From Cyanophora paradoxa (lineage: Eukaryota > Glaucocystophyceae > Cyanophorales > Cyanophoraceae): a stretch of 64,000 nucleotides of DNA. The notes beneath the pieces were generated by a model that was given only the letters and a program-made list of their open reading frames with translations, was not told the origin of the DNA and ran no database searches. Position 1 is the stretch's first letter. Every line of letters begins with the position of its first letter. This document shows positions 33,381-44,039 of this stretch, piece by piece. The stretch is taken from positions 140,494 to 204,493 of the forward strand of contig QPMI01000184.1 in NCBI GenBank assembly GCA_004431415.1, written 5' to 3'. The translations under genes and the position numbers were made by a program.

Positions 33381-34448
33381 GGCGCCCCACCATCCCTTCC
33401 CCGCCCCCTCGTCCGACTCCGTCGGGCCGCTCCCCTCCGAGGCTCGCCTCGCGGCCCCTCGTGCATGCTGGCGAGTAAATATCACTCATTTTTTCCATCG
33501 CGTGCTTTGCGGCACGGGGCAATGTTGAGGCCGACAGCGGAGCCTCGGAGCCAGTGCGGACCGCTCTTGGCATGCATCGGGCCCCGTGTGGTCCGAGGCT
33601 GAGCAACTCCGCACGCCCGGCGGCCAGAGAGCCCCGGAAACCTGGCTTTGGACCCGCGGAGCCTCGGCCTCGCTCCGGACAAAGAGGGCCGCGGAACAGC
33701 GAACTGGCCATGGATCTGACCACATGGGCGCACGGCAGTTGCGGCACAGGCTGTACATGATGTCGTGGACCCACAGCCTTTGGGGGCCGGTGGGGGGGGG
33801 GGGGGGGGGCGGGGGGCAAGCTTCATCAGCGGCTGTTGAAATTTTGTCTGCACACAGGGACACAAATGCACAACATCATCCGCAACTGTGCCTGTAAGCA
33901 GAATAAGTAAAGAGCATCGACTGACTGTGCCTGACTGACTCCATGTACGTCAGGTCTTGAGTGGAACCTTTTTAAACGACGACGTAGTGTAAATATATGG
34001 AAAGCCGCTACGAGAGACATTCACCATCGACAAAATTGGGCTTACGCCTTCTAAAAGTACAAATGGCCAAACGGAAGATAGCAAGGTTGCAAGCGGAGGC
34101 CAACGAAGGTCAGAGGCACCAACGACTATGTACAGTCGCAGCGGGCCGGAGCCCAGCTGCGCGTCTGCGATACAAAGTATGAATGCCTGGCATTCTAAAA
34201 TAGTGAAGTGATTGGGGGATGGCTAAACAATGCGGGATCTAAGCTGTCTACAGGTATTTTGCGGTCCTGCTGTACAAACTACGCGAAATAAGTAACGGTG
34301 CTGCAACAAGATACAGTGCATGAAGCATGAAGTGAAGAATTGTTCGGGAGGAAAGTAACAAATGCCGACCGCAACTGGCGGAGCGGCTCGAAAGAAATCC
34401 CAAGTGGCAAGCAGCTAGGTGCCCGAGGAGTCACACGGGGAACTTGTT
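33381..34448. other. Intergenic, no confident gene
   Basis: Contains a G18 run (33792-33809) and, on the minus strand next to it, a short Cys-containing reading (LCRNCRAPMW) that could be one exon after a poly-C intron. I could not connect it to a gene. The rest is AT-richer and featureless. Confidence 0.35.
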
Positions 34449-36170
34449 TTACATGCCGCCTGCGGCGATGGCCGGCAGGGGCGGGGTGCGGCGGCCGTGC
34501 GAGGCTTGCGCCGGGTACATGCGCTCGTCCAGCCAGCCTGCGGGGGCGTGGGTACAGGCGCTCGTCCGGGGAGGGAGGGGCGGGGCGGGGCGCACGGGAG
34601 CGGACGACGGACTCGTAGAGCCAGGCGCAGGAGACGGTGCGGATGCCCCAGCTCACGGCGTGGCGGAACTTCTCCGTGTCCGTCGACTGCCGGGGGCGAC
34701 GCTCCGCGTCAGGCGACCCGGCACGGGGGCGGGGGCGGGGGCGGGGGCGGGGGGCCCACCGCGGCGATCAGGTGCGTGTTCCCGCGGCGGTGCAGCGCCG
34801 GCGTGAAGCGCGCGCCGTGCTCCGCGGCGAGGCGGCGCATCGTTGCCCGAGCGGCTACGCGGTCAGCGGTCAGCGGTCGCGATCGGCGATCCCGAGCGGG
34901 GCAGCTCACTGTGCGGCAGGCCTGTCACCGAGAAGACAAGGCCAGAGAGCAGCGGGAGACGGTGCGGGGACGTCGGGACCAGCTCGCCGACGGTCAGGCA
35001 GGCGGCAACCCAGGACGCGCGAAGCACCGGGGTGCCCTTCTCGAGGGCGGCCTGCACGAAGCGCGGCGGTTAGAGAGCGAATCAAAGCCTGCGGTGCGCA
35101 ATGCGCGCGCGGCGCATCGGACCTGGCACGCAGGCAGGTCCATAGTGGTCGACACGACGTAGTCGACGTTGACCGGCGAAGTGTAAGCAGCATTGAAGAT
35201 TCCGCCCATTCGCGGGACGAGGCTCGCCGCCGCTTGCATCTGCGATGTGACCGGACGTGCGCGCGGTCAGCGCGCGAGCGCGGCCCCGCGGCAACCCCGC
35301 GAACCTCTTCGAGGGAGGCAGGAGCGGTGGTCGACTCATTGCCAGAGGTGTTTCCGTTGATCTCGGCAGCTGGGGCGCGTTGCGGCGGGAAGCAGAACCG
35401 CATGCCCTTGAAAAGGCCGCGCCGTTTGGCGTAGAACGACCGCTTCGACGCGCCATCAGCCTGGCCAGGCGGCGCCATGCCTGAGCATTATTAACAGTCA
35501 ACAACGCGAAGCATGCACAGTTGCAAAGATGGCGGGCCGATCTTGCAAAGAATCGAATCGGCACGCACCGAAAGTGTTCTTGCAAATGGCATCCCAGAGG
35601 CAGGAAGCAGGAGAGCTGTCAGCCTGATTGCGTATGGAGCGGCAGGTCCCGGACAGGGCGACAAGGGAGTCGCCGTCAAGAGCGGACATGACGGCCACGA
35701 CCAGCTCCGAGGGCAGCCGGAGGAGTTGGCACATCTCCATATCACTGGACGATGGCTGCTTCTTCACCTCCATCAGCAGGGCACGCGCTGGAGTCTCTAG
35801 GACCCGGTCGCTGCAGAAAACGGATCAGTTCACGAGCGCGGCGGGCCTCTAACAGCATTCGGGGGAGCGAAAAGCACCCGATAGAGGCCAGACGCCTTCT
35901 TTTCGACACAGTGGAGCGAGGAGGAGGGTGTGCGTCGCTCTCGTCGTGAGAATCATCGCTGCTGCTTGAATCCGCCACGCTGTAGCACTCCTCCGGGCAC
36001 TCCATCGCAACTGCAGGCCTCTTTGCTGGCCTCTTCTGCCTCGCTATCGCGCCGCGGTCGCGACCGTCGCCAAGCTGCGCAAACAGAACAGTCAGCGGTC
36101 CGAGACAGTCAGAACAGGCTGCATTCGACGCGGACAACTGAATTACCGGCGTGGCGGCGCCATCGGGCAT
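34449..36170 (-). CDS. F-box protein with two C-terminal BRCT domains
   Basis: ATG at 36170 (MPDGAATPVIQLSASNAACS), a Ser/Asp-rich and basic region (SVADSSSSDDSHDESDAH, SKRRRLASIG), then an F-box: LLRLPSELVVAVMSALDGDS, LVALSGTCRSIRNQA, LWDAICKNTFG. An 88-bp intron (35568-35481) joins in frame to MAPPGQADGASKRSFYAKRR and GLFKGMRFCFPPQ, the start of BRCT 1. BRCT 1 continues VPRMGGIFNAAYTSPVNVDY, VVSTTMDLPACQ and GTPVLRASWVAACLTVGELV. BRCT 2 reads LLSGLVFSVTGLP, MRRLAAEHGARFTPALHRRG, NTHLIAAV, FRHAVSWGIRTVSCAWLYES. The end is GWLDERMYPAQASHGRR, stop at 34449-34451. The BRCT pair is TopBP1-like. If the 88-bp intron is wrong, these are two genes with starts at 36170 and 35478. Confidence 0.6.
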
Positions 36171-36799
36171 GTTGCGCTGCCCAAACGAGCGGCTGTTCTC
36201 GACCCAGTGACTAGCGTACCCCTAGATTCGAGCTTCTACCCCCATTCGCCCCAAGGAATCCAGAATCAATCTGGCCGCGGCCCCAATCCGGCCCCATCGC
36301 CTTCGTTTGAGTTCGCGTCGATTGGGGCGAAGTTGGGGCACGCCGCCGTGACGCCGGCCGCATGCGCAGTGCGCACTGCGCACTGCGCTAGCGCTGCTGT
36401 CTGCGCATGCAGTGCGCGCGCACTGCGGCACTGCGCAGTGCGTACTGCGCAGTCGACGTCGCCGGTCGACTCGACGAGTCGACGAGTCGACAACGACGAC
36501 GACGCGCGCAGCGCTATAGCGCTAGCGCTATCGCTTGCAATTGATGAGGTCGAGCCTTCGATCTTGAATTTTGCCATTGACATGATCGCAATCGAACTTG
36601 CGAAGCTTAAGACTGCTCAAGCGAAGCACGAATTCGACGCATGGGCCCACTCAGTGACTGCAGCTGCGCGCGCGGAGGCATAAAACTCAAAATTAATGTT
36701 CATGTACATGTACATGTGCCAGCATAGAACGGCAGGCTGCAGCCTGCAGGGGCGACCGCGAGCGAGCCGCTGAGCACGGGGTCGGGAGTTCGCGATCGC
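36171..36799. other. Intergenic with dense palindromic sequence
   Basis: 36360-36540 is crowded with overlapping palindromes built from TGCGCA, GTCGAC and AGCGCT (for example GTCGACTCGACGAGTCGAC and GCGCTATAGCGCTAGCGC). A plus-strand reading (36207-36683) is open through it, but it is made largely of these repeats and has no family support. Near 36699 there is a short GTACATGTACATG palindrome. Confidence 0.6.
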
Positions 36800-39700
36800 T
36801 CAGAAGGGGGCGGGGAGGACGGAGTCGAGGGCGAGGGCGTCGCCCTGGAAGAGGGAGAGGGCGACGGTGAGCGCCGAGAGCCCCGCGCTCAGCAGCGACC
36901 GCAGCAGCGCCTCGTCCATCCGCATCCCCTACGTGCCCCCACGAAAACGCCGGGAACCGGGCTTCAGGGAAGCGCGCGGGGAGGGGGCCGGGGCGGGGCG
37001 GGGCGGGCACGCGCACGAGGAGGGCGACGGGGCGGAGGCGGTCCTCGAGCTCGAGGGCGCCCTGGGCGAGCTCGAGCGCGTGCGAGCACGCGCACGCCTG
37101 CGCCCCGCGCCCCGCCCCGCACGCCCCGCACCCCGCCTCCCTCCAGCTCCCCGCCGCGCCCGGAGGCGGGCCCCCCCGCCCCCGCCGCTCCGCCTCGGCG
37201 CCGACGTTGGGCGGGAGGTACAGGTCCACCGGCCCCGCGGGGGCGTCGGCGGGGCCAAGCACGCGCTGCTCGGCCAGCTGGGCCTGCCGCCGACGCCGAC
37301 TCAGGGGGCGGGGAGGAAGACTGGGCGAGGGGCGAGGTGGAGGGGAGGAGGCGGGCCCGGATGGAGTGTAGGAGAAAGGCGTGCTCGACGGCGAGCTCGT
37401 TGGCGCCGGCCCCGAAGTAGACGCACGCCACCAGCGCCGCCCCCACCAGCCCCGTCTGACCCGCCCGCCCTCAGTCATGATCAACACTGATCGTGAACGC
37501 GCTCAGCGGCCAATGCTCAGGCTTCGCTCACGTTGTATGCGATGTAGGCCTGTGGATACGCATCGGATCAGAGGTAGAGAGGGTTGGAGAGGAGGATGTG
37601 TGGGGGGGGGGGTACGCAGCGCACGTAGACGTAGCGGTGGACGTGGGCGGGGGCGAGGGCGAGCCCGAGGCCCACGGCGGAGGCGCCGGCCCCGCTGAAA
37701 AAGGACTGTGCGGTGACGGTACCGGTGACATGGTGAGCCCGGGTTGAGGGGGCGGGGGGCGGGGCTTGGGGCGGGGCCGGGGCGCCTGGAAGAACAAGAA
37801 GGCCATCTGCGCGGCGAGCAGGAGGGCGAAGCAGGAGAGGAAGAACTGGCGGGCCGGGGCGTGAGCGAGGCGGAGGTCTCGCTGGGGGGCGGGGGGTCGC
37901 GTGCGTGACCTGGATGCGGAGGTGGAAGGAGCGGCCGACGTCCCCCGCCCACGCCCGCAGCCGCAGCCAGGCCATCGCCGCTGCCGGCCGCCGCAGGTCC
38001 AGTCGCAGCCGCCCCGGGCCCCGCCCCGCCCCAGCCCCGCCCTCCAGCTGCGCGTCGCCGTGCTCAGGGCAGGCTTCCACGCGCGAGCCCGAGGAAGCAC
38101 GCGCACCGTATGCGGGGCGGGGCGGCCCTGCGCAGCGCTAGCCGGCCCACCCGAGGAGCTGGCCATGGAGGCGGCGGCGGGGGTACCGGGCGGCGGGGAC
38201 AGCGTGGCGCGGCCGGCGATGAGGAGCCGCCCCGCCGCGCGCACCCAGGTGTACCTGCGCATGCGCCGCGCCTCAGCGATCGCTCTGTAGCCACTCGCCG
38301 GCTCGCGATCGCGGGCTGACCGCCGATGGTAGTCGACGCAGGCGGAGACGAAGAAGGCCGTCACGAAGAAGTACATCGACCTGCGCCCCCGCGCCCCGCC
38401 ACCTCGCTGCCGCGCCCCCAGCTCGGGGGGCGGGCGGGGCGGGCGGGCGGACAGGAAGCCGTTGGTGAGCATCGCGCAGGAGAGGGCGAGCAGCACGGGC
38501 CGCGACGCCGAGACGGCCCGCTGCGGCCGCCGTTCGAGCTCAGGGCGTGGAGGGTCCCGAAGCGGGCAGGGCGTGGGGGGCCCCGAGCCGGGCGCGCGCA
38601 CGATCTCGGAGAAGAGGTAGGGGATGGCGCAGTGGGCGAGCGTCAGCACCAGCTGCGCGCCCCGCCTCAGACGGAGCCGATGCGAGGGGGAGCGCCAGTT
38701 GCAGATCGGAGCGGGCCTTGGGCAGCTCGAGATAGGCGAGGCGCGTGCGGCGGGCCCCCGCCGCGGCCCCGCGCTCGTCGATGCCGCCCGCCGCGCCCTT
38801 CGATATCGATCCGCTTTGCCGTCTTGGGACGTGCGACGGGCTCGCCTCCAGCACCTGCGTGCACGTACACATGCATCTGAGGGCGGCCGACATCGACGGG
38901 ATTAATATATACGAGTGCGGGCCTGGGGGGGCACCTGCTGGAGGACCCACAGGCGCGCGGGGGCGGCCGTGCCCCCGCCGGGGAGGGCCCGCACCCTCGC
39001 CGCGTCCTCCGGGCGCGCCTGCAGATTCAAACCGCACATCAAGTCGAAGGGGCGAGATTGGGTGCCCGGGGGACTGGAGGGCGCACGAGGGCGGCGAGCT
39101 CGAGGGCGGCGAGGACCTCGGCGGGGGTGTTCGCGAAGGGGACGGGGAAGGCGGGGTCGAAGCCCGCGCGGATGCACGCCAGGTCCACCTGCCCGCCCCC
39201 AGCCTCGCCATCGGCGTGGCCCGGCGCGGGACGGGGGCAGCGCGCCTCGCACCTCCCGGAGGGCCGTTAGGAACCGGAGGGGGAGCCAACTGCGAGCCGC
39301 GCTCGTCGGCCCTCCACCATTACCTCTTAAACCACCCCCCCCTCCCCCCCCCCGCCCCCGCCGCCGCCGCCGCCACCACCCTTAGCCGGGCGCACCCGAA
39401 GATGGCCTCCTCAGAGCGGGCCTCGAGGGTGGAGAGGCCGCGCGAGGCGGCCTTCCGCGCCAGGTCCGGCGCCCGGTCTGCAGGGAGCCAGGGTCAGGGA
39501 TGCAGGGGGCTGGAAGGGGGGGCGGGGCGCACAGCCGTACTTGACGGCGACCATGAGGGGCCGCACGGTGGAGACTGCGAAGAAGGCGAGGTACTCCGTC
39601 GACTGCCGCCCCGGGCCCCGCACGGGTGAAGCCAAGCCGGGAGGGAGGGGAGGGGGGCAGGGGGGGGGGGAAGAGGGGGTATACGTAGAGAGGAAGCACC

Positions 39701-40757
39701 TTGAGGCTGCGCTCCTCGGGGGTCAGGAGGAAGAGGAAGGAGACCGTCGAGAACCACCACGACAGCTGCGCGGGCCGGGGGGTTGCAGTCGGCCTTCGTA
39801 CTACGGTAGGGGCAGCCGGAGCGGGCAGCGGCACCCCGAAGAAGATGTTGATGACGGTGATCACAGCGTTCTCGGGCCCCCAGTACGCGTGGCTCCGCAT
39901 GCCCCTCGTCCCCTGCTGCAGAAAGAGGTACGGCAGGGCTGCGCACAATCGATGTCATGCGCGCGCGCGCGCCAACGCCCCCGGAGGCCCCCATCGGACG
40001 CTAAGCGCTAGCGCGCGCTAAGCGCTAGCGCGCGCTAAGCGCTAGCGCCACACGCCGGGGGAGAAGGCCGAGGGGTTCGAGCGGCGAGCTGGCGAACTCG
40101 GGGATTCGAACGTACTGAACGGAAAGCAGACGTGGCTGCGGGCGCCGGCCGCGGCCGGAGCGTCAAGTTGGCGTCCAACCGTAATGTGTGCGACGTGCAA
40201 GGTCAACGCGAGTAACGCACACGAACAGCTCGTTGAAGAAGGCGCGCCAGTCGAGCGGGAGGCGCTGCAGCAGGTTGTGGTCCGCGTCCTGCGCGCCGGA
40301 CGCCGCGACCGCGCGGCCGCGGCCACGCGGAGGTTCATGATCAAACGCTAAAGCGAATGCTTAACGCGCGCGCAAAGGCAATGTTCCGCAAAGGCAATGG
40401 GAAGCCTTCATCCTATGTTTGCGCGGCGTCGACGTCCGACGCGGCAGGCCTAGGGGCAGCGCCCTTATCCGGATCCTGGACCCTTAAGCTTATCTGGCAT
40501 CGCCCTCGCGATCGATGGCTCCCGATGGCCCCGCGGCTCACCTCGCCCTGGAACAGCTCTCGCTCGAGCCACACCGCATCGGCGAGAGCCGTGGCGCTGC
40601 TGTCTCCCGCGGCCGCGGCCGCGACCGTTGGGCCATGTACATATCGAGACGTGATCGGCGCTGCTGCCTGCGCTGCGAATCGGCCGGACGACGTGGAAGA
40701 AGTCGACGCCGACGCTGAAAGTGGGCCCCGTCTGAGCCGCTCCTGCAGCTGCTCCAT
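36800..40757 (-). CDS. Multi-span membrane protein of unknown family
   Basis: First exon from ATG 40757 (MEQLQERLRRGPLSASASTS ... LERELFQ), then HNLLQRLPLDWRAFFNELF. Many hydrophobic exons follow: GPENAVITVINIFFGVPLPA, LSWWFSTVSFLFLLTPEERS, STEYLAFFAVSTVRPLMVAV, MLTLAHCAIPYLFSEIV, SRPVLLALSCAMLTNGFL, SMYFFVTAFFVSACVDYHR, FFLSCFALLLAAQMAFLFFQ, VGAALVACVYFGAGANELAV. The last exon MRMDEALLRSLLSAGLSALT ends DSVLPAPF at 36800-36802. At least eight probable membrane spans. Family not recognised. Exon order is clear, but several joins are not fixed, and the join after the first exon may use a GC donor. The transposon end lies just upstream of the start codon. An intron near 40.0 kb holds three tandem copies of a palindromic unit. 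Confidence 0.5.
40003..40048. repeat. Three tandem copies of a palindromic AGCGCTAGCGC unit
   Basis: TAAGCGCTAGCGCGCGC repeats three times in an intron of the membrane-protein gene. The unit contains the palindromes AGCGCT and GCTAGC, which recur in other intergenic spots (36.39, 36.51, 50.02 and 59.09 kb). Confidence 0.8.
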
Positions 40758-40807
40758 CCGGCTGGATCAAATGTACCGTACCCATAGGATTCAGGCAACT
40801 TGGGCAT

Positions 40808-40951
40808 GTTGCCACTCCACTACGTACCCTTTTGCACCACGTAGCAGAATCGAGTTGGACGGGCCTATTACATGATTGCCGGGGCCCCGTGCCCAAATCC
40901 GCTTTGGGCACGTCGGGGCTAGGGCGCGTCGTGCCCAAAGGCCTGGGCACG
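40808..40951 (+). repeat. Left terminal inverted repeat
   Basis: Begins GTTGCCACTCCACTACGTAC and ends with GTGCCCAAAGGCCTGGGCAC-type sequence. The inner half is made of GTGCCCA motifs in both orientations and can fold on itself. Confidence 0.95.
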
Positions 40952-40989
40952 GCGGGTAGAGCAGCGTCGTGCCCAAGTCGTGCCCCGCG

Positions 40990-43419
40990 ATGGCGGGAGA
41001 GCAGCCTGGCAGCGCGGCAGGCGGGGGCGTGCAGGCTCCAACTATGTGGTCGTTCTGTGTGTACTTGCATAGCGAAGTTGGCAATCCAGCGGAGTGCTTG
41101 CCGACGATGGGCAACATGGTCCCAGCACCGCTCATACCGTCGGCGGAGCCCATATTCAGGAAGCTGGTAGACAGGAAGCTTCTTCGTCCGGAGATACAGC
41201 AGATAGATCAGCTGCGCTTCTGGCAGTGCTGGCGGGGAGCTACTGTGCGACTCTATCATGACGTGCGAGTCGTACTGCCGCGTGCAAGCAACGCCGATCG
41301 ACTGATCTGGACTCGGGCATGCGCAGGAGTTCGCCGTGGTGGTCGAGGGAGGGCCCGTTACCCTCATCGTCGCGCCGGCCAAAGTAGTGCAGCCCGACCT
41401 GGCGCACTACGGCCTGGTGCGCTAGCTAACGTGAACGATATCCCGCGCCTGATGTCTCCTGCAGGGCCTCCCACCGGCCGGCCCTGCAGCTCCCGCAGCG
41501 CTAGCAGCGGTAGCGCCTCGCGCCCCCACGGCCGCATCCAGCGCGGGCAGCGCCGCCGGGAGCGGTGATGAGGATGACGGGCTGGAGCAGTATGAGCGCT
41601 TCCTCAGTCTGGACACGGATGGCATCTTCGGCGGGATCAGCGCTGACCAAGCGAAAGACCAGGTACATGATCCGGGCACGATCCGGGCACGTACGGGGCA
41701 CGTCTGAGCACGGGCCGTGCACGCAGATCTTTGGAAAGGGCGCGCGAGCGAACATCAAGAACCTGAACCGATTCCTTGCCGCCCCGTTTCGTCTGCACTA
41801 CGGGGAAGCTGACGGCCTGAGCAAGGTGAGAGGACAGAACACGCTGGTCATTGCAGACATGGAAGACGCGTGAGTGGCTGCGTTCTTTTGGAAGCAGCAC
41901 AAGAGCAGCGCAAACCTTGCCTCGCAGGTTGGCCGTCCTCCTGGACAGGACGGTGGAGACCTCAAGCATCCCAGCGAAGATCAAAGAGAAGTGCACGGAA
42001 CGGATGAAACAGCGGCTCCAGACCCTCAACCCGTACGAGAAGACCCGAGCACTGCTGGAGGTCAACAGGATCTACAGGACATGGACGATGATCATGTCAG
42101 TCGACAACATCCCGTTCCTTCCGAAGTGCGCCCTTGCCGCTCTCTTTCTCTTTCTCTTTCTCCCTCTTTCTCCCGCCATGGACGCTAAGCCTCGCCGCAG
42201 GCCTGACGTGGAGCCGCCATGGGAAACGAACCTGGCGACAGTGAAGGAGAAGGCGGCCAGGTCGGGCATAACACACCAGAGCCGGGTTCACGCTGCGAAG
42301 CGAAGAGACGACGAGAACTCCGATGGAGGAGGCGGCGCTGCAACCGAGCATCCGAAGAAGGCGACCAAGAAGGCGCCAGCGGAGAAGAAGGCCGCTACGG
42401 AGAAGACGAACCGGGCGCGGAAGCACGAGGAGGCGGAGGACGAGAACGCGGCGGAGGCCGCCGTGACCGGAGCACGTTTGGGCACGGCGCGGGCACATTT
42501 GGGCACGACGCGGGCACGTCCACAGTCGTCGGGCACGGCTGGGGCACGTAATGGGGCACCACGTGCTGAGAAATCGGTGAGCTTTCATGAGGACGTGCTC
42601 GAGACGCCCCACGCCCGCTGTCACATTCCAGACACTCATGCAAACCCGGCGCAGGCTACGGGTGGGCAGAACGCAGAGGACTCAGTGAAGAAGAAGAAGA
42701 AGAAGAAGAGGACGCCGGCGCCGAAGGACACTGAGGAAGAGCTGGAGACAGAGATTGAACCGCAACTGTCGAAGAAGCCCAGGGCAGCGAGCGTGAAGGA
42801 GCACACGTCGGCGTCGTCGTCGTCGAAGGTGGCTGCCCGCGCCGTCCAACGTGTGCATCTCTCCCCACCTGACGTTCACTGAAGGCAGCATCTGGCCCGG
42901 AGAAGAAGGCGGCGAAGGGAAAGGACCCGGAGCACTCAGGCAAGGCTCAGGAGCAATCTTCGCACAGGGGGCCCAAGCATGCGCCCTCGCGCGACGACGA
43001 AGCCAGCACTCAGGCTCCCCCGTGCGTTCCCGTGCTTGGGCACGGTCTGGGTACTATTTCGGCATGTCGCGTCCTTGGTCGTGCTGCACTCTCGTGCCCA
43101 AACGTGCCCCAATCGTGCCCCAACGTGCCCCATGGTTCTCCCGACGAAATCTGATTCCGGAGCGTCGCTGTTGCAGGCGAGAGAAGGGGAGGCACTACGA
43201 CTTTTCTTATTTCTTAGCGAATCCCAGTTCAAGTACTTCCTGTGCATACGGGAGACGGTCAAGTCCAAGAGCACATACAAGCAGGGCCACATCTTCCCCA
43301 AGTGCAACAAGCACGGCGATCCGCCGTCGGGCTGCCTAGGGGTGTACGGGATCAAGCAGCTCATTCAGGACACCGCAAAGCTAGCTGCGGCCCAAAAAAA
43401 GGCGGCGGCGGCAAAGTAG
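40990..43419 (+). CDS. Transposon accessory gene, unknown function
   Basis: ATG 40990 (MAGEQPGSAAGGGVQAPTMW), 39 bp inside the left inverted repeat. Exons read AEPIFRKLVDRKLLRPEIQQ, then EFAVVVEGGPVTLIVAPAKV, an Ala/Ser-rich part ending DDGLEQYERFLSLDTDGIFG, then NIKNLNRFLAAPFRLHYGEA, LAVLLDRTVETSSIPAKIKE, MKQRLQTLNPYEKTRALLEV and a Lys-rich region with KKKKKKKRTPAPKDTEEELE, a possible nuclear signal. The final exon ALRLFLFLSESQFKYFLCIR continues STYKQGHIFPKCNKHGDPPS and GVYGIKQLIQDTAKLAAAQK, stop at 43417-43419. No domain recognised. Introns contain GTGCCCA-type motif clusters (about 41666-41728 and 43020-43178). Convergent with the integrase gene. Confidence 0.6.
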
Positions 43420-44039
43420 ATCCAGTGTCTATCTCCTAGTAGCAGTCCTAGTAGCTCTACTAGCATTGATAGTGTTGCTCTATTAGGGTTTTTGCAGCGT
43501 ATCTTCCTTAGAATTGGGTCGTGCACTGGTCGTGCCCGGCTCGTGCCCAAACATGCCCAAATGTGCCCCGTCATGCCCAAACCGACTTGATCCTGAATTT
43601 AGCAGTGATTGACGTCGCGGAGCACGATTGCGCATTGAACTGCACATTTGCCATGTGAACTTAACAGTATTGATATTTTACAACGTTTTGATGAAGAAAG
43701 GCGATGCGAAGAACTTCAGCATGACATGTTCCGCGTCGCTCAGAAGTCTGACCATCGGACTCGCATCATGATGTGAAGCCAAGGGTCATGAACTCATGAT
43801 GAGGCCTCGAAGACCTGAAGCAGTTCCGACCCGTCCGAGAGGCCGCACAAGTTGAATTTGAGAATGCTGAAGCCTTGTTTAACTCGTATTCATGAAGCTT
43901 CATGGTTCGCTCCCTCTTTACCGGTTTCTGCTACTTGCTCGTGCCCACGTCATGCCCAATCGTGCCCAAGTACGTGCCCAGACGAAGTTCGGACATGCTC
44001 AAGGAGGGCACGACTCGGAAACTCTTTCACAACGAAAGG

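Noticed and set aside
33486-33871. Minus-strand frame with LCRNCRAPMW, as a zinc-finger exon
   Set aside because: Only two Cys pairs, adjacent to a poly-C tract, with no neighbouring exons that complete a RING or other zinc fold.
36207-36683. Plus-strand open frame of 158 codons
   Set aside because: Most of it is translated palindromic repeat with no family support. The last 60 codons look mildly coding but are not enough.
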